DNA of 23,054 nt from Ruminococcaceae bacterium UBA3329 (GTDB taxonomy: Bacteria > Bacillota > Clostridia > Oscillospirales > Acutalibacteraceae): contig DERX01000075.1 of the NCBI GenBank assembly GCA_002361875.1, forward strand, positions 1 to 23,054. The letters run 5' to 3'. A program made the position numbers and the translations under genes. Below the pieces are notes generated by a model. The model was not told the DNA's origin. It made no database searches and saw nothing but the letters and a program-made list of their open reading frames with translations. This document shows, one piece after another, positions 15,483-22,980 of this stretch; the stretch's first letter is position 1, and each line of letters opens with the position of its first letter.

Positions 15483-16247
15483 ATGGAGCATAAAGCGAAG
15501 ATAATTGCCGTTGCAGGAAAGGGCGGGGTAGGCAAAACTTCTATTTCCGGTACGGTGGTGAAGCTTTTAACTGAAAAATATCCCGATAAGCGCATTTTGG
15601 CAATAGATGCAGACCCTGCCGTGGGGCTTTCAACGGCTTTGGGCATTGATGTTAAAATGACGATTGATGATATACGCAAAGAGTTTGTAAACGAGGTCGA
15701 GAACGGCAAGGTGCGTGCCGCTATTGAAACGCTGGGCGATGCACGGTTCAAAATGTTTGACGCTCTCGTTGAAACCGACAAATTTGCGTTTATTGCTGTG
15801 GGCAGACCCGAAAGCGCAGGCTGTTACTGCAAAATCAATGCATATCTTAAAGAGGTTATCTCCGTTCTGTCCTCCGATTTTGACTATGTTGTAATAGACG
15901 GCGAGGCGGGAATTGAGCAGATTAACCGCAGAGTAATGGAAAAGGTAACGCATTTAATTTTAGTAACGGATGCGAGTAAAAAAGGCTGCGGAGTAATTAA
16001 AACTGTTAAAGAGGTTGCGGACTGCCTTGTTATGTATGAAAAAACGGGCGCAATAGTCAACCGAATACCAGACAAAAGCATTATACCGCTTATAGATACG
16101 GGCGACATTCCCGTGCTTTCGTATATTATGTCGGATAAAAATTTGGCGTCATTTGACATTGAGGGTAAAAATATTCTTGAGCTTCCAAACATTTCGCCCA
16201 TAGTCTGCGGAGTGCGCACAGCGCTTGAAAATTTAAGTATTCTATAA
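15483..16247 (+). CDS. CooC-type ATPase (nickel insertion family)
   Basis: A 254-residue MinD/ParA-fold ATPase with deviant Walker A motif GKGGVGKTS (12-20), LAIDADPAVGLSTALG, VGRPESAGCYCKIN and VVIDGEAGIEQINRR. The CYC pair (Cys114, Cys116) and the GEAG-type block are diagnostic of CooC proteins, which bind Ni and use ATP to mature CO dehydrogenase or acetyl-CoA synthase. I use the ATG at 15483; a TTG two codons earlier is possible, and the ribosome binding site is weak (GAAAGTGA). It is the first gene after a fresh promoter, 14 bases ahead of a dehydratase-like subunit. No CO dehydrogenase is present in the window; the likely clients are the metalloproteins of this operon, including the acetyl-CoA-synthase-like protein at 19972. 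Confidence 0.87.
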   Translation: MEHKAKIIAVAGKGGVGKTSISGTVVKLLTEKYPDKRILAIDADPAVGLSTALGIDVKMTIDDIRKEFVNEVENGKVRAAIETLGDARFKMFDALVETDKFAFIAVGRPESAGCYCKINAYLKEVISVLSSDFDYVVIDGEAGIEQINRRVMEKVTHLILVTDASKKGCGVIKTVKEVADCLVMYEKTGAIVNRIPDKSIIPLIDTGDIPVLSYIMSDKNLASFDIEGKNILELPNISPIVCGVRTALENLSIL

Positions 16248-16261
16248 TAAAGGGGAAAGTT

Positions 16262-17458
16262 ATGAAGGATTTAAAGCACCTCATTTATTTTGAAAATTTA
16301 TTACAGGAAGCTAAAAATGAGCTTGTTGACAAAGCCATAAGCGACGGTAAAAGAGCAATAGCGTACACCTGCTACCATATTCCCGAGGTCTTGCTCAATG
16401 TTGACAATTGCTTTTCGGTTCGCCTCAGAGCGCCGAGAACAGGCTCAATGGACATTGCGACATATTATATGAGCTCATATCTTTGCGGATTTTCAAAGGC
16501 TTTGCTGGAGCGCGGAATTGAAGGCGGTTACAACTTCCTTTCGGCGCTTATCGGCTCGGAATCCTGCTCCGAAATGAACAGAACATATGAGCATTTTGAA
16601 ATTCTTAACCTTGTTGCCAACGACAAATTTTTTGTTTCGATTTCCGATATTCCTTTTAAAATTGAGCCGCATACGGTTAAGCACTATGTAAATCAAATGC
16701 AAACAAAGGTGCTTGACAGGCTTCATGAGGTTTACGGCGTTGATATAAGCGAAAGCTCACTTCGCAAAGCGGTCGAGGAGCACAATGAGGTTTGCCGCCT
16801 TATAACCGAAATCGGCGAGTACAGAAAAGAGGAAAATCCGAGGATTACTGGCTACGAATTTCATGTATTGAACCTCATTACATATTGCTGTCCGAAATAT
16901 TTGATTATCGATAAGCTTCGTGAAACAGCCGAAGAGCTTAGAACAAGAGTTCCGGATGAAAAGAAAAATTACAGGGCAAAGGTTGTTGTTGTCGGCTCGG
17001 AAATGGACGACCCCGATTTTACAAAGCTTATTGAGGAGTCGGGCGCATTGGTTGTTGCCGACCGTTACTGCTTTGGCTCTCTTCCCGGCCGTGAGGAAAT
17101 TCACCTTACGGATGAGCACAATGTGCTTGAGCAGATAATTCTTCACTATATGAAAACCTGCCAGTGCCCGCGGTATATGTCGCAGGATAAAGTCCGCGGC
17201 AGAAAAGAATATGTAAAACAGCTTGTGAATGATTATCATGCTGACGGCGTAATTTATGAACAGATTAAATTTTGCGAATACTGGGGATATGAACGGGCGC
17301 TTGCCTCACACATTATGACGAATGAATACGGTATTCCGTCCGTAACCGTTGACAGGCAGTACACTGCTAATGCGTCAGGACAGTTGAGAACACGTGTTCA
17401 GGCATTCGTTGAAAGCCTTGAAATTAAGAAAATTCAAAGGGAAAAGGAGGCAAAATAA
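16262..17458 (+). CDS. 2-hydroxyacyl-CoA dehydratase-family subunit (HgdB-like), A component
   Basis: A 398-residue protein of the HgdA/HgdB/BcrB/double-cubane-cluster family. Cysteines stand where family members hold a [4Fe-4S] cluster: SSYLCGF (Cys75), SESCSEMNR (Cys102) and KFCEYWGYE (Cys338). The C-terminus ASGQLRTRVQAFVESL is the family signature. Extra cysteines include 209-210 and 300/302 (CQC). It starts at an ATG with AAAGGGG upstream and its stop overlaps the next start as TAATG, so subunits A and B are made together, probably as a heterodimer. The substrate is unknown: no CoA-transferase or hydroxyacid dehydrogenase is nearby, and a non-dehydratase role, as for double-cubane proteins, is possible. 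Confidence 0.85.
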   Translation: MKDLKHLIYFENLLQEAKNELVDKAISDGKRAIAYTCYHIPEVLLNVDNCFSVRLRAPRTGSMDIATYYMSSYLCGFSKALLERGIEGGYNFLSALIGSESCSEMNRTYEHFEILNLVANDKFFVSISDIPFKIEPHTVKHYVNQMQTKVLDRLHEVYGVDISESSLRKAVEEHNEVCRLITEIGEYRKEENPRITGYEFHVLNLITYCCPKYLIIDKLRETAEELRTRVPDEKKNYRAKVVVVGSEMDDPDFTKLIEESGALVVADRYCFGSLPGREEIHLTDEHNVLEQIILHYMKTCQCPRYMSQDKVRGRKEYVKQLVNDYHADGVIYEQIKFCEYWGYERALASHIMTNEYGIPSVTVDRQYTANASGQLRTRVQAFVESLEIKKIQREKEAK

Positions 17459-19008
17459 TGGGCTTTTGGGTTAATCAGCCGAAAAATCTCGGCAAGCTTC
17501 ATAAGGATAAAACGGGCATTTTAAAGCACCGTGAGTGGAGAGGCCTGCGTGACACAATGTATGACTATTACCGCTGGCTTATCACTTGGAAAAACATAAT
17601 TGTAATGACGGTTAAAGCTCCCGTTTCAACGGTAAAGGGTCTTTGGAATTACCGCTGGATGGCGTCTTACCTTTCCGCTCCCGCTTGGGTTGACAGGCAC
17701 ACTGAGGGGCTTCGCGGAACACATCTTCGCATAGCCCACCTGCATTTTAACGGACTCGTTCAGCCTACAACCGACCTTATCCGTTATTTGCTTTCAAATG
17801 ACAAGCATTTCCATAAAAACTCTAAAATGGATGACAAGACAATCCTTGTAGATGAAATTTTCTCATCGGAGCTTACTGCCGGTTTTCCCGGGCTTCACGA
17901 TGTTCATGTTTCAACCATTCCGATTTTCCTTACCTCAATGGTAGACCAGCAGATAACTCCCCATTACCTTGACATTACCGAAAGCTACGGCGTTCCTGCC
18001 GATGTTTGCCCGTTGCCGTCAGCCGAGGCAGGCGTTGCGATAAATGACGATTATCCGCTTTTCGGCAAATGCGCGCTGACTTGCAATATGCCCTGCGACG
18101 GCTCGGTCATAAACTCAAGCTTTGTTGACAGGCGTTTTGACATTCCGACGCACCCGATAAATGTTCCTCTTCGCTACAACGGCGAGGATGCACAGGAATA
18201 TGCTGTCGAAGAGGTTAAATCCGCAATTAAATTCATAGAAGAGCAGACAGGCGTTAAATTCAGCTGGGACGCATTTTCAGAGGCTATGGAAAGGTATAAT
18301 CTTCAGCTTGATTACGAAATGCAAAAATGGGATATAAACAAAACGGATTATCCGCAAATGACAGGCGCAACCTTTTGGCTTTACAGACTTTTCTATTTCC
18401 ACATTTCGGGTGGTATGAATAAGCTTTACCCGAAAACCGACAAAAAGGTTAATAAGCTTATGATGAAGGGCTTCCAAAAGAAAGAAAAGGTTTCAAAGGA
18501 AATGCGCCACAGAGCCATTGTTTGGTCTTGCCCCGCAAACTATTACACAAGCCTTGCAAACTGGCTTGAAAACTGCTGGGGAATAAATGTTGTTATGGAT
18601 ATGGAAACCATGATTTCCTACATAAAATACGACACGACAGATGAAGAAAAGGCGCTGGCAACTTATGCTAAAACTCTTCAGAGAACAACAATGAGAAAGC
18701 ACACAAAGGGCGGTTATCAAAATGTTGTTGACGAGCTTTGGAGAATTGTTGACGAATTTAATGCCGATATGGTTATTATGTATGACCAGATTTCCTGCAA
18801 GGGTATGGACGGACTTGTCGGCATATTTGACGATCAGGCAAGGGAAAGAGATATAAGCTTTATTTGGGTGCCTCAAGACCTTATGGACCCGAGAACAATT
18901 TCACGCCGCGATATGCGTGAGCAGATAAACAAATATATGACAACGGTTCTCGGCGAAGAGCCTGTTGACCCCACACTTGTTGATTTTGACGATACAATGG
19001 CTTGGTAA
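17458..19008 (+). CDS. 2-hydroxyacyl-CoA dehydratase-family subunit, long divergent B component
   Basis: A 516-residue partner of the preceding subunit, about 100 residues longer than usual. The first 180 residues have a basic, aromatic-rich start (HREWRGLRDTMYDYYRWLITWKN) with no signal peptide and no family match that I recognise. The dehydratase-like part shows FGKCALTCNMPCDGSV with Cys205, 209 and 213 (CX3CX3C), covering the usual first cysteine and the CD motif close together, then WSCPAN (Cys358) and YDQISCKGMDG (Cys447). The tail VPQDLMDPRTISRRDMREQINKYM resembles the family C-terminus. ATG overlaps the upstream stop. The closely spaced cysteines could hold an Fe-S or other metal cluster; this is inference. 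Confidence 0.75.
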   Translation: MGFWVNQPKNLGKLHKDKTGILKHREWRGLRDTMYDYYRWLITWKNIIVMTVKAPVSTVKGLWNYRWMASYLSAPAWVDRHTEGLRGTHLRIAHLHFNGLVQPTTDLIRYLLSNDKHFHKNSKMDDKTILVDEIFSSELTAGFPGLHDVHVSTIPIFLTSMVDQQITPHYLDITESYGVPADVCPLPSAEAGVAINDDYPLFGKCALTCNMPCDGSVINSSFVDRRFDIPTHPINVPLRYNGEDAQEYAVEEVKSAIKFIEEQTGVKFSWDAFSEAMERYNLQLDYEMQKWDINKTDYPQMTGATFWLYRLFYFHISGGMNKLYPKTDKKVNKLMMKGFQKKEKVSKEMRHRAIVWSCPANYYTSLANWLENCWGINVVMDMETMISYIKYDTTDEEKALATYAKTLQRTTMRKHTKGGYQNVVDELWRIVDEFNADMVIMYDQISCKGMDGLVGIFDDQARERDISFIWVPQDLMDPRTISRRDMREQINKYMTTVLGEEPVDPTLVDFDDTMAW

Positions 19009-19022
19009 AGGAGATAAAACTT

Positions 19023-19817
19023 ATGAAATATTTCGGCGGATGCGATGTAGGTTCAACCTACGCGAAATGTGTAATTCTTGATGAAAACGGCAAAATGGTT
19101 GCCGACGCAACAGTAAGAAGTAAAATAAACCCGGTTAAAAGTGCTGAATTGGCACTCGGTGAGGCGATTGATAAGGTTGACGGATTAAACTCGGCTGAAC
19201 AGCTTTCCTATCTTATAGGTACAGGATACGGAAGAAATAAAGTTCCCTTTGCCGATGAAAACATTTCGGAAATCAGCTGTCACGCAATGGGCGTTCATGT
19301 TACAAATCCTGAAGTTAAGGCGATTATCGACATCGGTGGTCAGGATGTTAAGGGCATTGCGATTGACAAGGACGGCACGGTAAAGAATTTTGCAATGAAT
19401 GACAAATGCGCCGCAGGTACAGGCAGATTTTTTGAGGCTATGGCAAATGCATTTGAAATGAGCCTTCCGGAATTTTGCAAGCTCTCTTTGGAGGCAAAAA
19501 ATACAATTCCGATAACGGCACAGTGTACCGTTTTTGCTGAAAGTGAGGTTATCTCCCTTGTCGGCGAGGGTAAACCGATGGATGAAATTGCGGCAGGTAT
19601 TCAGCTTGCCGTTGCAAAACGCTGCTTTGTAATGGCGAAAAAAGCAGGCGCAACAGACAGTATTACACTTACGGGCGGCTGTGCTAAAAACGAAGGACTT
19701 AAAAGAGCGATTGAAAAGGTATTGAAAATTAAAGTTGTTGACCTCGCAATCGACCCGCAGCTTATGGGCGCTCTCGGCGCCGCCGAATATGCAAGACAGA
19801 AAGGGCTTTCAAAATGA
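19023..19817 (+). CDS. HgdC/BadF-type ATPase, 2-hydroxyacyl-CoA dehydratase activase
   Basis: A 264-residue ASKHA-fold ATPase that, as a homodimer with one bridging [4Fe-4S] cluster, uses ATP to push a low-potential electron into a dehydratase-type partner. Seen: phosphate loop GGCDVGSTYAKCVI, GTGYGR, IDIGGQDVKGI, and the two cluster cysteines in NDKCAAGTGRF (Cys129) and TAQCTVFAESEVISL (Cys168). The last block TLTGGCAKNEGL...LMGALGAAEYA is typical. The ATG at 19023 has AAAGGAG upstream; an extension to 19002 would contain the ribosome binding site. It is fully equipped, so the two subunits upstream are probably reduced in an ATP-dependent way. Its stop overlaps the next start (ATGA). Confidence 0.93.
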   Translation: MKYFGGCDVGSTYAKCVILDENGKMVADATVRSKINPVKSAELALGEAIDKVDGLNSAEQLSYLIGTGYGRNKVPFADENISEISCHAMGVHVTNPEVKAIIDIGGQDVKGIAIDKDGTVKNFAMNDKCAAGTGRFFEAMANAFEMSLPEFCKLSLEAKNTIPITAQCTVFAESEVISLVGEGKPMDEIAAGIQLAVAKRCFVMAKKAGATDSITLTGGCAKNEGLKRAIEKVLKIKVVDLAIDPQLMGALGAAEYARQKGLSK

Positions 19818-19972
19818 TTAAAGCGTTGATTATAATTGCAATAGTGCTTTTGTGTTTATTTGCTCTTACATTTATTATTTATTTCTTTAACCTTGATATG
19901 AAGCTTGTCCGCAAAGTTTACGATGCGCTCGGAAAGCACTATGACAATCTTGAAAAGGACAGAAAGCTTTAA
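19814..19972 (+). CDS. 52-residue membrane protein coupled within the operon
   Basis: A short frame encoding one strong hydrophobic helix (MIKALIIIAIVLLCLFALTF and on to about residue 24) followed by a charged, probably cytoplasmic tail (LVRKVYDALGKHYDNLEKDRKL). Its ATG overlaps the activase stop as ATGA and its own stop overlaps the next ATG as TAATG, so it is coupled at both ends and very likely translated. Codon choice agrees with its neighbours. I do not recognise a family. By position it could tether the operon's proteins, or an electron carrier, to the membrane; that role is inference. Confidence 0.75.
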   Translation: MIKALIIIAIVLLCLFALTFIIYFFNLDMKLVRKVYDALGKHYDNLEKDRKL

Positions 19973-20661
19973 TGAAGTTTTTTGATAAGCAAATAAGCGG
20001 ATTTAAAAACGAAATCAGCGGAAAACAAGAATCGTTTTTCCCTTTTTCGGAAAAGAAGTGGGAGGATGCCGGCAGAAACGAAATCGTTATGCAAAGAGAT
20101 ACGGCATTTGAGCTTCAGGGTACGGGCTTTGAGCTTTTTACATCTGAAAGAATAGGTGATGACGGAGTAGTTGTTGTCGGCGAGGATTTAAAGGATTTAA
20201 AGGATAAATCACCCTTTGCCCGTGTAAGTCTTATTGAGCTTGACGACATTTCGGACGAGCAACAGGCGCACGATACCGTTAGGAAAATTGAGTACATAAA
20301 ATATCATTATTTCCCGAAAGGCTATATGGTTCGCACAAATTCTTTGAGCTTTGCTGAAAATATTCGTGTTTCAAAAAAGGCGATAAAAGACGGGATTTCA
20401 TTTGAAAAGGTCGGAAGTCTGCTCATTTCAAAATATAAAGAAAATCCCGCAGTAAAAGCGGTTAAGGTGTTTTTTGTTACCGATAAAACTGTGGACTATT
20501 CCAAAATTTTGGCTCTGTCGGAAAAAAGCAGAGAAATAACCGAGGCACTTGACCATGTAATAAGGGATTTGAATTTGGATTGCAATACCTGTAAGCTTAA
20601 AGCTATTTGCGACGAGGTTGAGGGTATGAAAGAGCTGCATTTTAAAAATGCAGTGAATTAA
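19972..20661 (+). CDS. Stand-alone acetyl-CoA-synthase (CdhC/AcsB) middle-domain-like protein
   Basis: A 229-residue protein I align by eye with the central region of the acetyl-CoA synthase beta subunit. Matching landmarks: FPF near the N-terminus (23-25), an FEL block (53-55), DDGVVVVGEDLKDLKDKSPFA (63-83) against the EDGKV-IGPDLDEMEEGS block, IRVSKKA (131-137) against the RVSK-A block, and FEKVGSLLISKYKENPAVKAVKVFFVTD (144-171) against the FxxxG...K-Q-TxYT block. The A-cluster domain that should follow is missing. In its place a short tail carries CNTCKLKAIC (Cys204, 207, 213; CX2CX5C), which could bind a metal or Fe-S centre. It closes an operon opened by a CooC-type ATPase, which fits an ACS relationship. 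It cannot itself make the normal ACS active site. Confidence 0.7.
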   Translation: MKFFDKQISGFKNEISGKQESFFPFSEKKWEDAGRNEIVMQRDTAFELQGTGFELFTSERIGDDGVVVVGEDLKDLKDKSPFARVSLIELDDISDEQQAHDTVRKIEYIKYHYFPKGYMVRTNSLSFAENIRVSKKAIKDGISFEKVGSLLISKYKENPAVKAVKVFFVTDKTVDYSKILALSEKSREITEALDHVIRDLNLDCNTCKLKAICDEVEGMKELHFKNAVN

Positions 20662-20680
20662 AGACGGCAGGAGTGGTTTT

Positions 20681-21625
20681 TTGGAATTTTTAACAAAAGA
20701 ATATACATTTCCGTCAGCATCGGGACTTTGCGATATTTACGCCCAAAGCGCCGCACCCATTGATTACGGCAGCATTCGGGGTGTAGTGCAAATTTCCCAC
20801 GGAATGGCTGAATATTCAAACCGCTATGCGCAGTTTGCTTTGGAGCTTTGCAAAAACGGTTACGCTGTATTCATAAACGACCATGTAGGTCACGGCTCTT
20901 CGGTTACGGATAAAGATATGTTAGGCTACTTCGGCGAAAACGGCGAGGAAACCTTTGTTGAGGATATGAAGTCTCTCACAGATATTATCAAAAGTGAATA
21001 TAATGATTTACCGTTATATTTGCTCGGGCACGGAATGGGGTCGCTCATTGCGCGAAAATATACCGCAAAATACGGCTATTTGCTTGACGGCGTAATTTAC
21101 ACGGGCACAAGCGGTGAAAACCCTGCGCTGGGCATCGGTATTCAGCTTGCGAACACGCTTATAAAGCAGAACGGACCTTATTACCGTTCGGAGCTTCTTG
21201 ACACAATAGCATTCGGTACATACAACCGAAAAACCGAAAAAAGAACGGACTGCGACTGGGTTTCAAGAGACACAAAAGAGGTTGACAAATTTATTGCGGA
21301 TGAGCTTTGCGGCTATAAATATACCGTAAGCGGAATGAAAACTCTTTTTCTAACGCTTAAAGCAGTTTCCACGAGGCGTTGGTATAATTCTGTTCCTTTG
21401 AGTATGCCGATATTACTTTTGTCAGGCTCAATGGACCCTATAGGTGACTATTCAAAGGGTGTTACAGAGGTTTATAAGACCCTTAAAAAAACAGGGCATA
21501 AATATGTAACGATGAAGCTCTATGACGGCGCCAGACACGAAATTCTCAATGAAATCAACCGTAAAGAGGTCTTTGGTGATATAATCGAATGGCTTAACGG
21601 ATTGAATGAAAAAGCGGCTGAATAG
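20681..21625 (+). CDS. Alpha/beta hydrolase, monoacylglycerol-lipase-like, altered nucleophile
   Basis: A 314-residue alpha/beta-hydrolase-fold protein of the lysophospholipase/monoacylglycerol lipase type. Oxyanion-region VVQISHGMAEYSNRY and the INDHVGHGSS block are typical. The nucleophile elbow reads LLGHGMGSL, so position 118 is glycine where GHSMG has the catalytic serine. The other triad members appear present: Asp in LLSGSMDPIGDY and His in ARHEILNE. The codon is GGA, not one obvious base away from the AGC or TCA serine codons. The start is a TTG at 20681, with AGGAG seven bases upstream. It follows the ACS-like gene by 19 bases and may be part of the same transcript. It may be a pseudoenzyme or have a non-hydrolytic role. 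Confidence 0.85.
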   Translation: MEFLTKEYTFPSASGLCDIYAQSAAPIDYGSIRGVVQISHGMAEYSNRYAQFALELCKNGYAVFINDHVGHGSSVTDKDMLGYFGENGEETFVEDMKSLTDIIKSEYNDLPLYLLGHGMGSLIARKYTAKYGYLLDGVIYTGTSGENPALGIGIQLANTLIKQNGPYYRSELLDTIAFGTYNRKTEKRTDCDWVSRDTKEVDKFIADELCGYKYTVSGMKTLFLTLKAVSTRRWYNSVPLSMPILLLSGSMDPIGDYSKGVTEVYKTLKKTGHKYVTMKLYDGARHEILNEINRKEVFGDIIEWLNGLNEKAAE

Positions 21626-21688
21626 TGCGGATTTTCTTTGAATTTTCGCCTAAATCAATATAAATATTTTTACAGGGGAGTGTTTCAG

Positions 21689-22855
21689 GTGGCAACTTCA
21701 ATCAATTATATTAAAAAGTACGGTGACTGTGACTTTGCGGAAATGCCGTTTAACGACGTAGACAATATTGCACTTTGCGAAATTCTCTATATGCCGTTTG
21801 AACATGTCGTGTCCGACAGCTTCAATGATGAGCCTGTTCCGTTTTCGGACGCCTGCCGAAAGCTGTTTGAGTATAACGGCAACCGCCACGTAGCTCCCGG
21901 ACTTATTCTGATGAAAAAAATCAGCGTTAAAATGATGGCTATGGCGGAAACAAAGCGCTTCGGCGAAATGTCAGTTGTAGGCTGTAAATGTGCCTTTGAT
22001 GTTGAACCGCCGCTCCAGTTCGGTGCAATGACATTTCTGCTTCCTGACGGAACAGCTGTAATTGTTTTTAGAGGTACCGATGATTCTCTTATCGGCTGGC
22101 AGGAGGACTTGAATCTTTATACAAGAAAAGGTATACCGTCACATGCTTTGGCGGTGGAATACCTTGAAAATGTTGCAAAGCACTTTGACGGCGACATAAT
22201 TATTTGCGGCCATTCAAAGGGCGGAAACATTGCGCTTTACAGCGCCGTTAAATGCTCTGAAAAAACAAGGCAGAGAATAGTACGACTTTATAATAATGAC
22301 GGCCCGGGCTTTGTAACCGACGATTTAACGACCAGCTCGGAGTATAAGGAAATTCTTCCCAATTACCGCCATTTTGTTCCGTCAAATTCGTTTGTAGGGA
22401 TGCTTTTGGTGCATGATAACGACTTTAAGGCAGTTAGGTGCAAGCATTTTCTTGGCTTTATTCAGCATGACCTTTCTGCTTGGAAAACAAAGGGTACTGA
22501 AATTTATTTCAGAGATGACATTTCAAAGCTGGCGAAGCTAACTGATGAATTTTTGAAAGAAATGATTTACCGTGTAACGGACGATGAGGGCAAGCTGATC
22601 GACAAATGGTTTACTGAACTGATAAAAGGTATAGGTCAGGACGGACTTATGAGTATTTCACGCAATTTGGTCAGCTCTGTTAAGAGAGCCGCTAAAGTGT
22701 ATAAGGATACGGACGGTGAAACGAAAGCAGCATTTGACAAATTCCTCGGTGGACTTGGCAAGGTTGCGGTTAATTCGGTGAAATTTGTAGTAAGAAATGC
22801 GGAAAATGCCGCAGAAAACGGTTTGGAAAAAATAGCCGAAGCAGTGCTTGCGTAA
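21689..22855 (+). CDS. DUF2974 / Mbeg1-like alpha/beta hydrolase
   Basis: A 388-residue protein of the DUF2974 (Mbeg1-like) lipase-fold family common in Clostridia. Signatures: VIVFRGTDDSLIGWQEDLNL (125-142), nucleophile elbow IICGHSKGGNIALYSAV with Ser176, and YNNDGPGF after it. Substrate is unknown; related lipase-3-like proteins act on lipid esters. The start is GTG at 21689 with AGGGGAG eight bases upstream; a longer frame to 21638 would span the ribosome binding site. It follows the preceding hydrolase by 63 bases. The C-terminal 100 residues are charged and helical without a recognised domain. Confidence 0.82.
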   Translation: MATSINYIKKYGDCDFAEMPFNDVDNIALCEILYMPFEHVVSDSFNDEPVPFSDACRKLFEYNGNRHVAPGLILMKKISVKMMAMAETKRFGEMSVVGCKCAFDVEPPLQFGAMTFLLPDGTAVIVFRGTDDSLIGWQEDLNLYTRKGIPSHALAVEYLENVAKHFDGDIIICGHSKGGNIALYSAVKCSEKTRQRIVRLYNNDGPGFVTDDLTTSSEYKEILPNYRHFVPSNSFVGMLLVHDNDFKAVRCKHFLGFIQHDLSAWKTKGTEIYFRDDISKLAKLTDEFLKEMIYRVTDDEGKLIDKWFTELIKGIGQDGLMSISRNLVSSVKRAAKVYKDTDGETKAAFDKFLGGLGKVAVNSVKFVVRNAENAAENGLEKIAEAVLA

Positions 22856-22878
22856 CTGTTTGCAAAGAGATATATAAT
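22848..22878 (+). promoter_or_regulatory. Possible promoter overlapping the end of the DUF2974 gene
   Basis: TTGCGT (22848-22853) and TATATA (22871-22876) are 17 bases apart, with an alternative TATAAT at 22873-22878. Transcription would start near 22884, just ahead of a structured segment. Confidence 0.4.
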
Positions 22879-22885
22879 GTATAAA

Positions 22886-22970
22886 ACGGGGTGCCACATT
22901 TTCACAAGAAAATGACTGAGGGAGTAATTCCTCGCTTTGCCGAGACTGATTCTGCAAATCCCGTGAAAAT
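22886..22970 (+). ncRNA. Candidate structured leader RNA or small RNA
   Basis: Nested pairings: ACGGG (22886-22890) with CCCGT (22960-22964) closes a junction holding ATTTTC-ACAA-GAAAAT (22898-22913), GAGGGA-GTAA-TTCCTC (22918-22933, a GNRA-type loop) and TTTGC/GCAAA (22936-22940, 22954-22958). An alternative long-range pairing ATTTTCAC (22898-22905) with GTGAAAAT (22963-22970) excludes the first local hairpin and the closing stem. A terminator follows 10 bases later. This is the architecture of a riboswitch or attenuator leader, but no known class was recognised. Confidence 0.4.
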
Positions 22971-22980
22971 TATTCATTAA

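Noticed and set aside
16262..19817. Ordinary 2-hydroxyglutarate or 2-hydroxyisocaproate fermentation operon
   Set aside because: There is no CoA-transferase, 2-hydroxyacid dehydrogenase or acyl-CoA dehydrogenase alongside, the B subunit is unusually long, and CooC-type and ACS-like genes are included instead.
22886..22970. Resemblance to a TPP riboswitch (GGGGTGCC and CTGAG words)
   Set aside because: The order of the other conserved blocks fails: there is no GGCTGAGA followed by ACCC and CCTGATC, and the closing pairing places CCCGT at the far 3' end. I kept it only as an unclassified structured RNA.
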